Position numbers and translations under genes: made by a program. 64,000 bases of DNA from a virus. Below are positions 41,563-49,611 of the stretch, piece after piece. The notes below the pieces were generated by a model that had not been told where the DNA came from, searched no databases, and worked only from the letters and a program-made list of their open reading frames with translations. How positions within the stretch are numbered: position 1 is the stretch's first letter; the number at the start of each line of letters is the position of its first letter. Where the stretch lies: positions 35,214 through 99,213 of IMG/VR virus record IMGVR_UViG_3300032242_002232; one strand, 5' to 3'.

Positions 41563-42236
41563 CTTTTGTGTCTATAGACGGGGTGCCCAGCCCCGAACCT
41601 GATAGAACGAGCACTACCCTTCCTAAATGGTACAGGGAGGCTTCACGGTATTTTGAGGGCACTAAGAACTCTACTTTTAAGAACTGCATGGCTTTTTTTG
41701 ATGCCATGAGTGCGGGGTACGTACTTATTACTCCTTGCGATATTACTGTTATACAGAAAGAGGGCAAGCCTATAATTGAGCTTGATTCCCGGTTTCAAAC
41801 CTTCATATCTTCTCGTGCCCCTATGGACCAATTTCATGCACCAGAGGGCTACCATAAAGAGCATTATGCGTTCTTAATGCAGTGGGGGATATCAACCCCG
41901 CCAGGTTATAGCAGCCTATGCATTTCGCCCTTAAACCGTTTTGATCTCCCATTTATAGTCACTAACGGGATTATAGACAGCGACAACTTATCTACCCCCG
42001 GGAACGTACCCTTCTTCATCAGAGAGGGTTACGAGGGTGTGATTCCTGCGGGAACCCCCTACCTCCAAGTAATCCCTTTTAAGAGGGAGGAGTGGAACGC
42101 TAAGTCAGTAAGGGAAGTTGATTTACTAAACTTAAGGAAGTACAATAAGATCGGATTTAAACTTCGAGGCGTGGTTAGCAACTACTACCGAGAAAACTAC
42201 TGGGTTAAAAAAATCTACAGGAAGAGGGCTCAATGA
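41550..42236 (+). CDS. DUF6065-like protein
   Basis: This 228-residue protein matches the DUF6065 pattern: KWYREA near the start, TFKNCMAFFDAMSAGYVLITPCDI at about 42-65, FHAPEGYHKEHYAFLMQWGISTPPGYSSL, and PYLQVIPFKREEW. The family recurs near 2OG oxygenases and glycan genes in aquatic phages. Function unknown. It overlaps the oxygenase gene by 13 bp and the next gene by 4 bp. Confidence 0.75.
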   Translation: MVELTFVSIDGVPSPEPDRTSTTLPKWYREASRYFEGTKNSTFKNCMAFFDAMSAGYVLITPCDITVIQKEGKPIIELDSRFQTFISSRAPMDQFHAPEGYHKEHYAFLMQWGISTPPGYSSLCISPLNRFDLPFIVTNGIIDSDNLSTPGNVPFFIREGYEGVIPAGTPYLQVIPFKREEWNAKSVREVDLLNLRKYNKIGFKLRGVVSNYYRENYWVKKIYRKRAQ

Positions 42237-42985
42237 TTATCCAGATTATCGGTCTGCCAGGATCTGGTAAGACTACTTTAGCTACCGCACTTAAAGAGCG
42301 CATCAACGCAGTTCATTTAAACGCGGATTACGTACGCTCCACCATTAACTCTGATTTGGGTTTTGCCCCAGAGGATCGTGTAGAACATGCACGCCGTATG
42401 GGGGAAATGGCACGTATGCTGTCCGGCCAGGACCTAGATGTAGTCGTAGACTTTATATGCCCAACACAAACAACACGAGAAGCTTTTGGTAAGGCTGACA
42501 TAGTTGTATGGATGGATACCCTTAAGGAAGGGCGCTTTGAAGATACAAACAAACTATGGGAAACCCCTACATCCTTTGACTATAAGTTTGAGACATTTGA
42601 TGCAGATGCTAATGTCAACAATATTATCTTTACATCCAACCTTCATGACTGGAAGGCGCCAACAACCCTAATGCTTGGTCGCTATCAACCATGGCATGAA
42701 GGGCACCACGCCCTATACCATGAGGCTAAGAACCGTACACAACAGGTAATGCTTGGGGTACGCAACACTCAAGGTACCAGCCCTAAAGACCCATTAAGCT
42801 TTGATGAAGTAAAGGGCTATATATCAGCTGATCCTGCTATGAATGGGGCCATGGTTATCAAGATGCCTAATATTACAAACATCGTATACGGCAGAGATGT
42901 TGGGTATAAGATCGAACAAGTTAAGTTAGGAGATGAAATTGAAGCCATTAGTGCTACTCAAAAACGTAAAGAAATGGGTATCTAG
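42233..42985 (+). CDS. APS kinase fused to a nucleotidyltransferase
   Basis: This 250-residue fusion has an N-terminal adenylylsulfate kinase (CysC) domain: Walker A GLPGSGKTT at 7-15, HLNADYVRSTINSDLGF, DRVEHARRMGEMA, and VVVDFICPTQTTRE. It would phosphorylate APS to PAPS, the sulfate donor. Residues 143-250 are a second domain with GRYQPWHEGH (HxGH at 155-158), the motif of adenylyl/cytidylyltransferases of the NMNAT type, and SATQKRKEM near the end. The fused domain may make a precursor or be a salvage enzyme. It overlaps DUF6065 by 4 bp. The sulfotransferase two genes on is the expected PAPS user. Confidence 0.88.
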   Translation: MIIQIIGLPGSGKTTLATALKERINAVHLNADYVRSTINSDLGFAPEDRVEHARRMGEMARMLSGQDLDVVVDFICPTQTTREAFGKADIVVWMDTLKEGRFEDTNKLWETPTSFDYKFETFDADANVNNIIFTSNLHDWKAPTTLMLGRYQPWHEGHHALYHEAKNRTQQVMLGVRNTQGTSPKDPLSFDEVKGYISADPAMNGAMVIKMPNITNIVYGRDVGYKIEQVKLGDEIEAISATQKRKEMGI

Positions 42986-43018
42986 CCTGCTTGACCTTAT
43001 GTCGTTAGGGGCGGGACA

Positions 43019-43228
43019 ATGAACGTAACCCATTCAAGATCTTTTACTAAAGCCGTTACTTGGCGACTTACTGGAACTTTTGACACCTTTATTCTTTCAT
43101 ATGTAATTACTGGAAAAGCTAAGCTCGCTTTAGCAATTTCAGGGATGGAGATATTTACCAAAATATTTCTTTATTACGTACATGAACGCGTTTGGAACAA
43201 AGTTCAGTGGGGAAGAGATGAAGTTTAA
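43019..43228 (+). CDS. DUF2061 small membrane protein
   Basis: This 69-residue protein matches DUF2061: RSFTKAVTWRLTGTFDTFILSYVITG, LALAISGMEIFTKIFLYYVHERVWNKV. It has two hydrophobic helices (about 18-31 and 36-54). DUF2061 genes commonly sit near or are fused to APS-kinase genes, and this is exactly the order here (CysC, DUF2061, sulfotransferase). A transport or membrane-anchoring role for sulfate activation is plausible but unproven. GGGGCGGG precedes the start. Confidence 0.85.
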   Translation: MNVTHSRSFTKAVTWRLTGTFDTFILSYVITGKAKLALAISGMEIFTKIFLYYVHERVWNKVQWGRDEV

Positions 43229-43985
43229 GTCTTTTTATCATTTGCATGCCCCAAAGACTGGGGGTAGGTTTGTACTCAATAATGTCCTGCACCTTCTGTA
43301 TTCGCACATGGAGGCTGCAGGCATTGAGGTTATTAACAATGTTCCTATTGAGCATCCTGGTGCACACAGCGCTTGGCTCCCACAAATTAATGACGATACC
43401 TACGTATTCTCTACATTCAGGGACCCAGTAACACATTCCTGTAGCCTGTTTTTTCATATGGTGGCGATGGAGGATGCACCACAGTTTTTTCCAAACCCCC
43501 CTGTATTTACACCTAAACTTTTAAATTCAAGATACCTTGTAAACTACATGACAGCTGGTGGGTTTAATGGGTATTTGATGAGCAATTTTCAGTCTAAAAA
43601 CTTTTTGTATGATCGCCCCTTTTTTGGTGGGCCCATTGAAAAAGATATAGACCCGGCAATTAAAGACGATGTTTTGATGCAAAGAATTCGCAGAACAAAC
43701 CTCCTTTTACGCATGGAGCAGATACCCCAAAACCCAGAAGTTTTAGCTGCCAAGCTGATAGACGACCTGGAACTACCTATTACTATCGAGCAGTTTAAAC
43801 AAGATTATGCAGCTAAGCTGGATTTTCTTACAGTCCTAAACCCCCTGCTTATAGTAAAAGAAAACGCAGATTTGGCTCGTTCTTTGACCGAAAAGGATCT
43901 GGAAACCATTAAACCTTATATAGCTGTTGATCAGGGTATATACTCTGACGATAGTGTATTTTATACATTTGATCAGGAGAACTAA
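43218..43985 (+). CDS. PAPS-dependent sulfotransferase-like protein
   Basis: The 255-residue product starts at MKFKSFYHLHAPKTGG; an earlier ATG 36 bp upstream would give more overlap with DUF2061. The 5'-phosphosulfate loop is HAPKTGGRFV at about 10-19, and the 3'-phosphate motif is TFRDPVTHSCSLFFHM near 75-90, the two signatures of carbohydrate/protein sulfotransferases. It transfers sulfate from PAPS to a hydroxyl group, on a glycan or Tyr. The APS kinase two genes upstream should supply PAPS. The substrate may be the phage fibre or a host surface glycan. Confidence 0.82.
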   Translation: MKFKSFYHLHAPKTGGRFVLNNVLHLLYSHMEAAGIEVINNVPIEHPGAHSAWLPQINDDTYVFSTFRDPVTHSCSLFFHMVAMEDAPQFFPNPPVFTPKLLNSRYLVNYMTAGGFNGYLMSNFQSKNFLYDRPFFGGPIEKDIDPAIKDDVLMQRIRRTNLLLRMEQIPQNPEVLAAKLIDDLELPITIEQFKQDYAAKLDFLTVLNPLLIVKENADLARSLTEKDLETIKPYIAVDQGIYSDDSVFYTFDQEN

Positions 43986-44792
43986 ATGGAAGTCAGTACG
44001 CATTGTAACGGGAATGTAAAGATCATCCAGGGTTTCTTCACTAAAGAAGAAGCTGCTGAGCTGTCATCTTGGTTTGACACTTTTCCATTCGAAGACTTAG
44101 AGGTAAGCTCTGTTAAGTTTTGGGGTAAGAAGCAGTTCCATCACAGCCTTCAACATGACCCTAAATGGGCTCCGATTTTTGCTCCAGTAAAGCACATCAC
44201 CGACACAATTGATGAGCGTATTAGACAAGCCCTCGACTTAGTGCAGCCCGGCCAAACCTGGCATGCATGGCCTACTGCCTTCATTAAAATGTACCCTGGA
44301 TCTAACCCAAATGATTATGATGCAGATAAAATGGAGATGTTTTATCACATGGATAATCAAGCGCATATGGCTACCTTGATTACCTGGGGTGGGGTTATGT
44401 ATCTCAACGAAGACTACGAGGGTGGCGAAATTAGATACCCAGTTTATGATTTTGAATACAAGCCTGTTGCAGGTAGCATGGTTTTGCACAGCGGTTTTAC
44501 GGTTCACGGAGTAAAGAAAGTTACAAAGGGTAATCGTTACGGATTGACTTCTTTAATTAGCCGAGACGGGCACTGGAATAATGGCTGCTTACCTACACCT
44601 ACAGGTAAACCTGAAGGACCTTCATATATCTACCCTATGGGTTATTGGGGTCGCCGTGTTGGTGACGACCGTGTTGATCCCGGAGCGGATATCAAGATTT
44701 TACGTCCAGATGGAACTACCCGACCATATTGCGATAACCCATCAGTAGGCATCGACCTATGGAATAAAAAGTATATGAGGACGTATAGTTAA
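43986..44792 (+). CDS. Second 2OG-Fe(II) oxygenase
   Basis: This 268-residue protein has FYHMDNQAH with His121 and Asp123, YLNEDYEGGEI, SMVLHSGFTVHGVKKV with His174, and GNRYGLTSLIS with Arg184 for 2OG binding, matching the prolyl-4-hydroxylase-type fold. It is distinct in sequence from the oxygenase at 40960, so the two may act on different residues or substrates. It begins one base after the sulfotransferase's stop codon. Ends at the junction with tail-neck genes. Confidence 0.88.
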   Translation: MEVSTHCNGNVKIIQGFFTKEEAAELSSWFDTFPFEDLEVSSVKFWGKKQFHHSLQHDPKWAPIFAPVKHITDTIDERIRQALDLVQPGQTWHAWPTAFIKMYPGSNPNDYDADKMEMFYHMDNQAHMATLITWGGVMYLNEDYEGGEIRYPVYDFEYKPVAGSMVLHSGFTVHGVKKVTKGNRYGLTSLISRDGHWNNGCLPTPTGKPEGPSYIYPMGYWGRRVGDDRVDPGADIKILRPDGTTRPYCDNPSVGIDLWNKKYMRTYS

Positions 44793-45367
44793 TGCGCGGA
44801 GAACGCAGAATCGGTAGATTTAATATCCCTAATGAAAGGTCCTCTATTATTGCTGGGACTTCTTCTGAGCTTGTTCGTACGGTAGGGAACTCTGTTCAAT
44901 GGTATATCTATAACTCAGTGGCTACTGTTGTAGACCCTATTTACGATGTTGGTAGTTCAGCTGGTGGACGTGTGTGGTACGACCCTTTGACTATCCCAGT
45001 AATTAAAGCGGTTGTTTATCAGGGTGCTTCTATGCAGAATGACCGTGGTTTTTATAATACAGATATCTTGCGAATCACCATGAATATGGACGTTATTGAG
45101 GGGGCTACCAACCTGTACGGTATGGAGGCTGAAACCTCACATCACTTTAAGGACATACTAACTAACCCCGATCATTTTCTTCGGGATAGGGTTGTATTTA
45201 GAAATGAAGTATTTAGTCCGGACCGTATTCAAGGAATGGGCCTTGTAAATAACAGGTACACCGTTTTATCCGTTGACTGTGTTCAGGTCAACTCTGAAGA
45301 AATGGTCAATGACAGCCAGTTCCAGTACTTTGCAAACTGGAATGCCACAGATGAGCCGGTCAATTAA
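44792..45367 (+). CDS. Neck/head-completion-like protein
   Basis: This 191-residue protein is beta-rich (SVQWYIYNSVATVVDPIYDVG, RVVFRNEVFSPDRIQGMGL, TVLSVDCVQVN). Its position at the start of the tail region and size suggest a head-closure or neck protein (stopper-like). The family is not certain. TAATG links it to the preceding oxygenase gene; the next gene begins at the base after its stop. Confidence 0.65.
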   Translation: MRGERRIGRFNIPNERSSIIAGTSSELVRTVGNSVQWYIYNSVATVVDPIYDVGSSAGGRVWYDPLTIPVIKAVVYQGASMQNDRGFYNTDILRITMNMDVIEGATNLYGMEAETSHHFKDILTNPDHFLRDRVVFRNEVFSPDRIQGMGLVNNRYTVLSVDCVQVNSEEMVNDSQFQYFANWNATDEPVN

Positions 45368-45577
45368 ATGGCTAAAATCAAGGTTACTGGCAAGGTCCAC
45401 GTCGTAAAGAAGAATAAAAAAGGTGAGGTTATAGTTGACCATGCCGGTAAAAATGACCCTAAATGGGATAAGATTAACCTAACTAAGGTAGCTGGGGCTA
45501 AGACTATTAAGTCTGGGGTGAAGGCAACTAAGGCCTACCACAAGACCCACCCGCATAAAAAGACAGGATCAAAATGA
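45368..45577 (+). CDS. 69-residue Lys-rich protein
   Basis: This basic protein (KVHVVKKNKKGEVIVDHAGKNDPKW, KKTGSK at the end) resembles small basic proteins of unknown role placed by neck genes in other phages. Overlaps the next gene by 4 bp (ATGA). Confidence 0.65.
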   Translation: MAKIKVTGKVHVVKKNKKGEVIVDHAGKNDPKWDKINLTKVAGAKTIKSGVKATKAYHKTHPHKKTGSK

Positions 45578-45738
45578 CAGAAGAGATTATTTCAACAGAG
45601 GGTGCGACTGTATCTGATGACGCAGTTGTTCACTTTGATATTACCCCGGGTGTAGACTACCCACTAGAAAACCCAAAACTTGAAGATATCGTAGCTTCTG
45701 AAGAATCTGAAGAAGCCCTAGAAAAGGACGAAGAATAA
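45574..45738 (+). CDS. 54-residue acidic protein
   Basis: A short acidic protein (MTEEIISTEGATVSDDAVV...EESEEALEKDEE). ATGA overlap with the upstream gene and TAATG with the next support it. Possibly a partner of the basic proteins alongside. Confidence 0.55.
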   Translation: MTEEIISTEGATVSDDAVVHFDITPGVDYPLENPKLEDIVASEESEEALEKDEE

Positions 45739-45896
45739 TGTGCGCTACATGTGGTTGCGGCAAGAAAACCGCTAAGAAAGCAGCTAAGAAGGCTCCTGCA
45801 AAGAAAATGACAGGTAAGCAAAGCAAGCTTGATATGAACAAAAACGGCAAGTTAGATGGTGCTGACTTTGCAATGCTACGAAAGAAGAAGAAGTAA
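45738..45896 (+). CDS. Cys/Lys-rich peptide with EF-hand-like loop
   Basis: This 52-residue protein opens with MCATCGCGKK, has a Lys/Ala-rich linker, and then DMNKNGKLDGAD, which fits a 12-residue EF-hand calcium loop (D-x-N-x-N-G...D). A small metal-binding virion protein is possible. TAATG links on both sides. Confidence 0.6.
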   Translation: MCATCGCGKKTAKKAAKKAPAKKMTGKQSKLDMNKNGKLDGADFAMLRKKKK

Positions 45897-46150
45897 TGTG
45901 CGCTAAGTGTGGCTGTGGCTGTAAAGCCGGTAAGCCAGTAAAAGGTTGCAAATGTACCTGCCCTACATGCGCAGGGGCTAAAGATAAGAAGCAAGATGCC
46001 AAGGTAATGAAGGGCATGTCTTCTAAAGAAAAGTCTTCTTTTGAAAAAGCTGACAAGAAGATGGACAAAAAGAAGCCATCTGCTAAGGCAGATATGAAGA
46101 TGGACAAGGCTTTAGCTAAAAAGATTAAAAAGAAGGCCAAGAAGAAGTAA
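45896..46150 (+). CDS. Cys-rich/Lys-rich protein
   Basis: This 84-residue protein begins MCAKCGCGCKAG with more Cys (GCKCTCPTCAG), so about nine cysteines in the first 26 residues, probably a metal cluster, followed by a Lys-rich coiled-coil tail (KADKKMDKKK...KKAKKK). Its first codons closely match those of the gene before, indicating a local duplication of the N-terminal module. A terminator follows. Confidence 0.65.
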   Translation: MCAKCGCGCKAGKPVKGCKCTCPTCAGAKDKKQDAKVMKGMSSKEKSSFEKADKKMDKKKPSAKADMKMDKALAKKIKKKAKKK

Positions 46151-46156
46151 CGACTT

Positions 46157-46178
46157 AGCCCCCGAAAGGGGGCTTTTT
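46157..46178 (+). terminator. Rho-independent terminator
   Basis: AGCCCCC/GGGGGCT with a GAAA loop followed by TTTT, seven bases after the stop at 46150. Confidence 0.88.
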
Positions 46179-46253
46179 CGTTTACCCTTATACCTGACGC
46201 CGGAGAAATCCGGAACCCTGCTGTTTTACCTTGCGCCTTCCTATGGAGGAATT

Positions 46254-46415
46254 ATGATCTTTTTAGTCAACCGGTTGAATCGGGCTGAGTCCGAAGCCGA
46301 CCGTGAAGAGTTTGTTCGAGGAATTGCTAATCTAAATAAAGATGGCAATCGTAAAGTCGCAGTGGGATTTGTCGCTGGATATTTACTCTCGAAAGCTCTT
46401 CGCAAAAATGGCTAG
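46254..46415 (+). CDS. 53-residue protein at the start of the tail operon
   Basis: The frame starts at ATG with a perfect GGAGG site. The product (MIFLVNRLNRAESEADREEF...GFVAGYLLSKALRKNG) is helical and short. It overlaps the next gene by 8 bp. Function unknown. Confidence 0.6.
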   Translation: MIFLVNRLNRAESEADREEFVRGIANLNKDGNRKVAVGFVAGYLLSKALRKNG

Positions 46416-46683
46416 AATCCATCGCAAAGCAGCTTCTCGACTTCACTCTGAAATTGTAACCAGAGCTAAACAACACACAACAGACATGCGCTATGAAGCG
46501 CATTCTTCCGGCTGGCCTGCCCACCTAGTTGCCGCCCTAAACGTTAGAGTTACACCTGAGGGTCACTACAAAGTTCAGTACCCTAAAGATTTAGAACATG
46601 AAATCCTTACCTTAGAGTATGGTACTGAAGATGTTCCCCCATCTCCGGTAATGCGAAACTACTTTACTAAAGTAGGTAACTAA
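46408..46683 (+). CDS. HK97 gp10-like head-tail/neck protein
   Basis: The 91-residue product is taken from the ATG at 46408; an earlier in-frame ATG at 46342 would add 22 residues but overlap the previous gene by 74 bp. Motifs ARIHRKAASRLHSEIVTRAKQH and LEYGTEDVPPSPVMRNYF (the LE[YF]GT..mpP.P. signature) match the HK97 gp10 neck family, which joins head and tail. Confidence 0.78.
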   Translation: MARIHRKAASRLHSEIVTRAKQHTTDMRYEAHSSGWPAHLVAALNVRVTPEGHYKVQYPKDLEHEILTLEYGTEDVPPSPVMRNYFTKVGN

Positions 46684-47327
46684 TGCCATTTATTTTAAAC
46701 GAAGAGGCTGCTCTCAAAGTCCTGCTTTCTGGCATGACTGTTGCTGACGCTGGATCTCAATCCCGACCTGTAGGCGTATTTTATGGGCAACCCGATAAAG
46801 AAATTCGTCAACAAAACTATCCCTATATCACTATCGATTTGATCAATATATCTGAAGCTACAGAACGTGTTCAATCAGGAACAGTGGTAGTTCCTTATGA
46901 GCCAGAAGGTTGGGATGGCGTATCCAGCTTGCGTACCCCTTACCCAATGCCAATAAATTTAGATTATCAAATCACAACTTTTTCTCGTCAACCACGACAT
47001 GATAGACAGATTCTGGCTCAGCTTCTTAGTATAGGAAGACTGCCAGTTAGATTTGGTGCCCTAACAATCCCTCAAGATAACACAAATCGAAGAGTGGAGA
47101 ATCTTGGGTTTTCCAAAAGAGACACAACTGAAGCGGACAAACGTCTTTTCATGAACGTCTTTTCAATAAGAATCGCTTCTGAAATCTTCAGAACCGAATT
47201 CAATACAAAGGACTATATTGTCCAAACAAGAAATATTGGTGTCAAAACCGATACAGGATCTACACCCGTAAATCCAAACACCGACCTATATCATCTGTTA
47301 CAAACGCAACAAGCACAAATCGTATAA
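46683..47327 (+). CDS. Tail terminator/neck-like protein
   Basis: This 214-residue protein, following the gp10-like gene and preceding the sheath, has the alpha/beta layout of tail completion proteins: PYITIDLINISEATERVQ, NLDYQITTFSRQPRHDRQILAQLL. Assignment is by position and general fold pattern. TAATG links it to the previous gene. Confidence 0.68.
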   Translation: MPFILNEEAALKVLLSGMTVADAGSQSRPVGVFYGQPDKEIRQQNYPYITIDLINISEATERVQSGTVVVPYEPEGWDGVSSLRTPYPMPINLDYQITTFSRQPRHDRQILAQLLSIGRLPVRFGALTIPQDNTNRRVENLGFSKRDTTEADKRLFMNVFSIRIASEIFRTEFNTKDYIVQTRNIGVKTDTGSTPVNPNTDLYHLLQTQQAQIV

Positions 47328-47375
47328 AACTCGGATCCACAAGAAAACAACCTAACTAATTAAGGAGAAAACCTA

Positions 47376-48959
47376 ATGGCTACAACATACAGTAGACCAG
47401 GCGTCTTTATCCAAGAAGTGGAACTTCCACAGACGATTGACCTCTCTGACAATACCAATGCTATTGGTGCGTTTGTCGGTGCTTTGGCTAAAGGTCCTAC
47501 GAACGTTCCAGTTCTTATTTCTTCTTGGCAGCAGTTTGTCAAGATTTTTGGAGGACTCCAAGACGCATACCCAACAACCTGGGCAGCCTATAACTTTTTT
47601 GCTAATGGCGGCCATGACCTCTACATCCAGCGTGTAACAGGTTCAGGATCAGCTGCTGCTTCAGTAATGCTTACTGATTCCTCATCTTCACACATTAACA
47701 CTATTCTTGTACAAGCTGCAAGTAAGGGTTCATGGGGAAATAGCCTTGCTGTTTCAGTAAATGCTGCCGGCTCATCTACTAAGTTTGGTATTTCAGTTTA
47801 TGGTTCACCAACCATTGCTGGTAATGCTACCTCAAACTTGCTAGAAACCTACACAGATTTGAGCATGGATAAGACAGACCCACGATACTTTGTATCTGTC
47901 ATCAATACTCAGTCCTCATTTATTGGTGTATTTGATCAGAACTCAGCATCTGCTGCGCCTACAAATATGCCTACAAGTGGATCTACACTCTACGCGCTAG
48001 GTTCAACAGCTGCGGGTGCGGACGGCTCAACACCAACACGTACTAACTACAACACAGCTTTGTCAAGCTTTGATCCAGTACAGAACCCACTAGTAATGTA
48101 CAACCCAGATGCTCCATACCTTTACAACACATCTACAGGTAGCGGAACAGATCGTACTAATTCCATTGGAATTCTTAGCGACCTTGTTACCTACTGCCAG
48201 GGACGTGGTGATGGATTTGCTGTTCTCGATACCCCTCAGGGACTATCAGCTTCAGAAGCTCAGACATATGCAAATGACGTAGACGCTGCTTTTGCCGCAT
48301 CATCTGATGGTGGCGTTTGTGCAGTTTACTACCCATGGCTTTTAATTCCAGACACCCTAAAAGCTACACCAGGAGTGACACGTCTACAGGCTCCAGGAGC
48401 TTCGGTAGTGGGTCAGTACCTAGCTACAGATGCAGCTCGTGGCGTATTCAAGACACCAGCAGGATTGACAAACCGAGTGAACTTAGCAGTAGCTACAGAC
48501 CACCAGTTTACAAACGCTGAGCTTGATTCTCTCAACACTTCTTCAAACCCAGTTAACGTTATCCGCCAGGTTCCTGGTGCCGGTATCTGTATCATGGGTG
48601 GACGTACACTAAAGGCTACACCTGGCGGACGTTACATCAACGTACGTCGCTCTCTAACATACATTGAAAAAGAAGTTAAAGATCTAACATCTTTTGCTAT
48701 CTTTGAAAACAATGATGCTAATCTATGGAATCGTATTGGCGTTGCCATTGGCACCTTCTTGGGTACCTACTGGCAGCAAGGCGGCTTGCGTGGAAACAAG
48801 CCAACTGATGCTTACTACGTACGATGCGACGCAAGCAATAACTCTATGGCTGACATTATGAGCGGTAAAGTTAATATTGAAATTGGCGTTGCTCTCGAAT
48901 ATCCGGCCGAATTTGTGATCATCAAGATCGGTCAACTTACTGGAAACGCTACGGCATAA
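47376..48959 (+). CDS. Contractile tail sheath protein
   Basis: This 527-residue protein opens with YSRPGVFIQEVELPQTI, the hallmark start of phage sheath proteins, then GAFVGALAKGPTNVPVLISSWQQF, and ends with a conserved C-terminal domain (RYINVRRSLTYIEKEVKDLTSF, VEIGVALEYPAEFVIIKIGQ-like end). It forms the contractile sheath around the tail tube. AAGGAG precedes the start. It proves myovirus morphology. Confidence 0.95.
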   Translation: MATTYSRPGVFIQEVELPQTIDLSDNTNAIGAFVGALAKGPTNVPVLISSWQQFVKIFGGLQDAYPTTWAAYNFFANGGHDLYIQRVTGSGSAAASVMLTDSSSSHINTILVQAASKGSWGNSLAVSVNAAGSSTKFGISVYGSPTIAGNATSNLLETYTDLSMDKTDPRYFVSVINTQSSFIGVFDQNSASAAPTNMPTSGSTLYALGSTAAGADGSTPTRTNYNTALSSFDPVQNPLVMYNPDAPYLYNTSTGSGTDRTNSIGILSDLVTYCQGRGDGFAVLDTPQGLSASEAQTYANDVDAAFAASSDGGVCAVYYPWLLIPDTLKATPGVTRLQAPGASVVGQYLATDAARGVFKTPAGLTNRVNLAVATDHQFTNAELDSLNTSSNPVNVIRQVPGAGICIMGGRTLKATPGGRYINVRRSLTYIEKEVKDLTSFAIFENNDANLWNRIGVAIGTFLGTYWQQGGLRGNKPTDAYYVRCDASNNSMADIMSGKVNIEIGVALEYPAEFVIIKIGQLTGNATA

Positions 48960-48972
48960 GGAGATATGAATA

Positions 48973-49590
48973 ATGCCACTATCAATTGATAACATCAAGA
49001 GAGGTTTAACTACGGATCCAATCCGTACGTTTAAATTCTTGGTAACAATCACACCTAATACCGACGACGGTAAGTGGGATGTCGCTAAGTGGAACCAGAT
49101 GGGCTTTGTATCTCTATCGGGACTAAGCGTCTCAACAGAGCCTATTGCGTACCGCGAAGGTGGATATAACACTAACGTGCACCAGATTCCTGGTCAGTCG
49201 TCTTTCACACCTATCACTTTGTCTCATGGACAAATGCTAGGACAGACCCAGAATCAGGCGTGGATGAAGCGCCTATTCTCAATCCTAACTCCGGGTGCTA
49301 CTTCAGGTGTTGGTGCGGACTTCCGTTGCACCGTTGACATTGCTGTACTAAGCCACCCAAACCCAGCTGGAGCTACAGGTGCTGGACAAGCTACCTCAGC
49401 AACAGACCAGGGGCAGCACGTAGCTATGCGCTTCCGAGTGTATAATGCTTGGATTGCTAACCTTGGTTACAGCAACTTAGATGCAGGACAAAGCACACTC
49501 ATGGTTGAAGAAATGACCCTCGTTCACGAAGGTTTTGACGTAATCATGGCTAAGGACTACACAACAAGCGCAGCTAACTTCACAAACTAA
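48973..49590 (+). CDS. Tail tube protein
   Basis: This 205-residue protein follows the sheath gene, as tail tube genes do. It has the T4 gp19-like layout: RTFKFLVTI near the start, GFVSLSGLSVSTEPIAYREGGYN at about 45-70, and FRVYNAWIANLGYSNLDAG near the C-terminus. AAGGAG precedes the start by ten bases. It forms the inner tube. Confidence 0.93.
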   Translation: MPLSIDNIKRGLTTDPIRTFKFLVTITPNTDDGKWDVAKWNQMGFVSLSGLSVSTEPIAYREGGYNTNVHQIPGQSSFTPITLSHGQMLGQTQNQAWMKRLFSILTPGATSGVGADFRCTVDIAVLSHPNPAGATGAGQATSATDQGQHVAMRFRVYNAWIANLGYSNLDAGQSTLMVEEMTLVHEGFDVIMAKDYTTSAANFTN

Positions 49591-49611
49591 TAATAGAAAT
49601 AGGTATACAAG

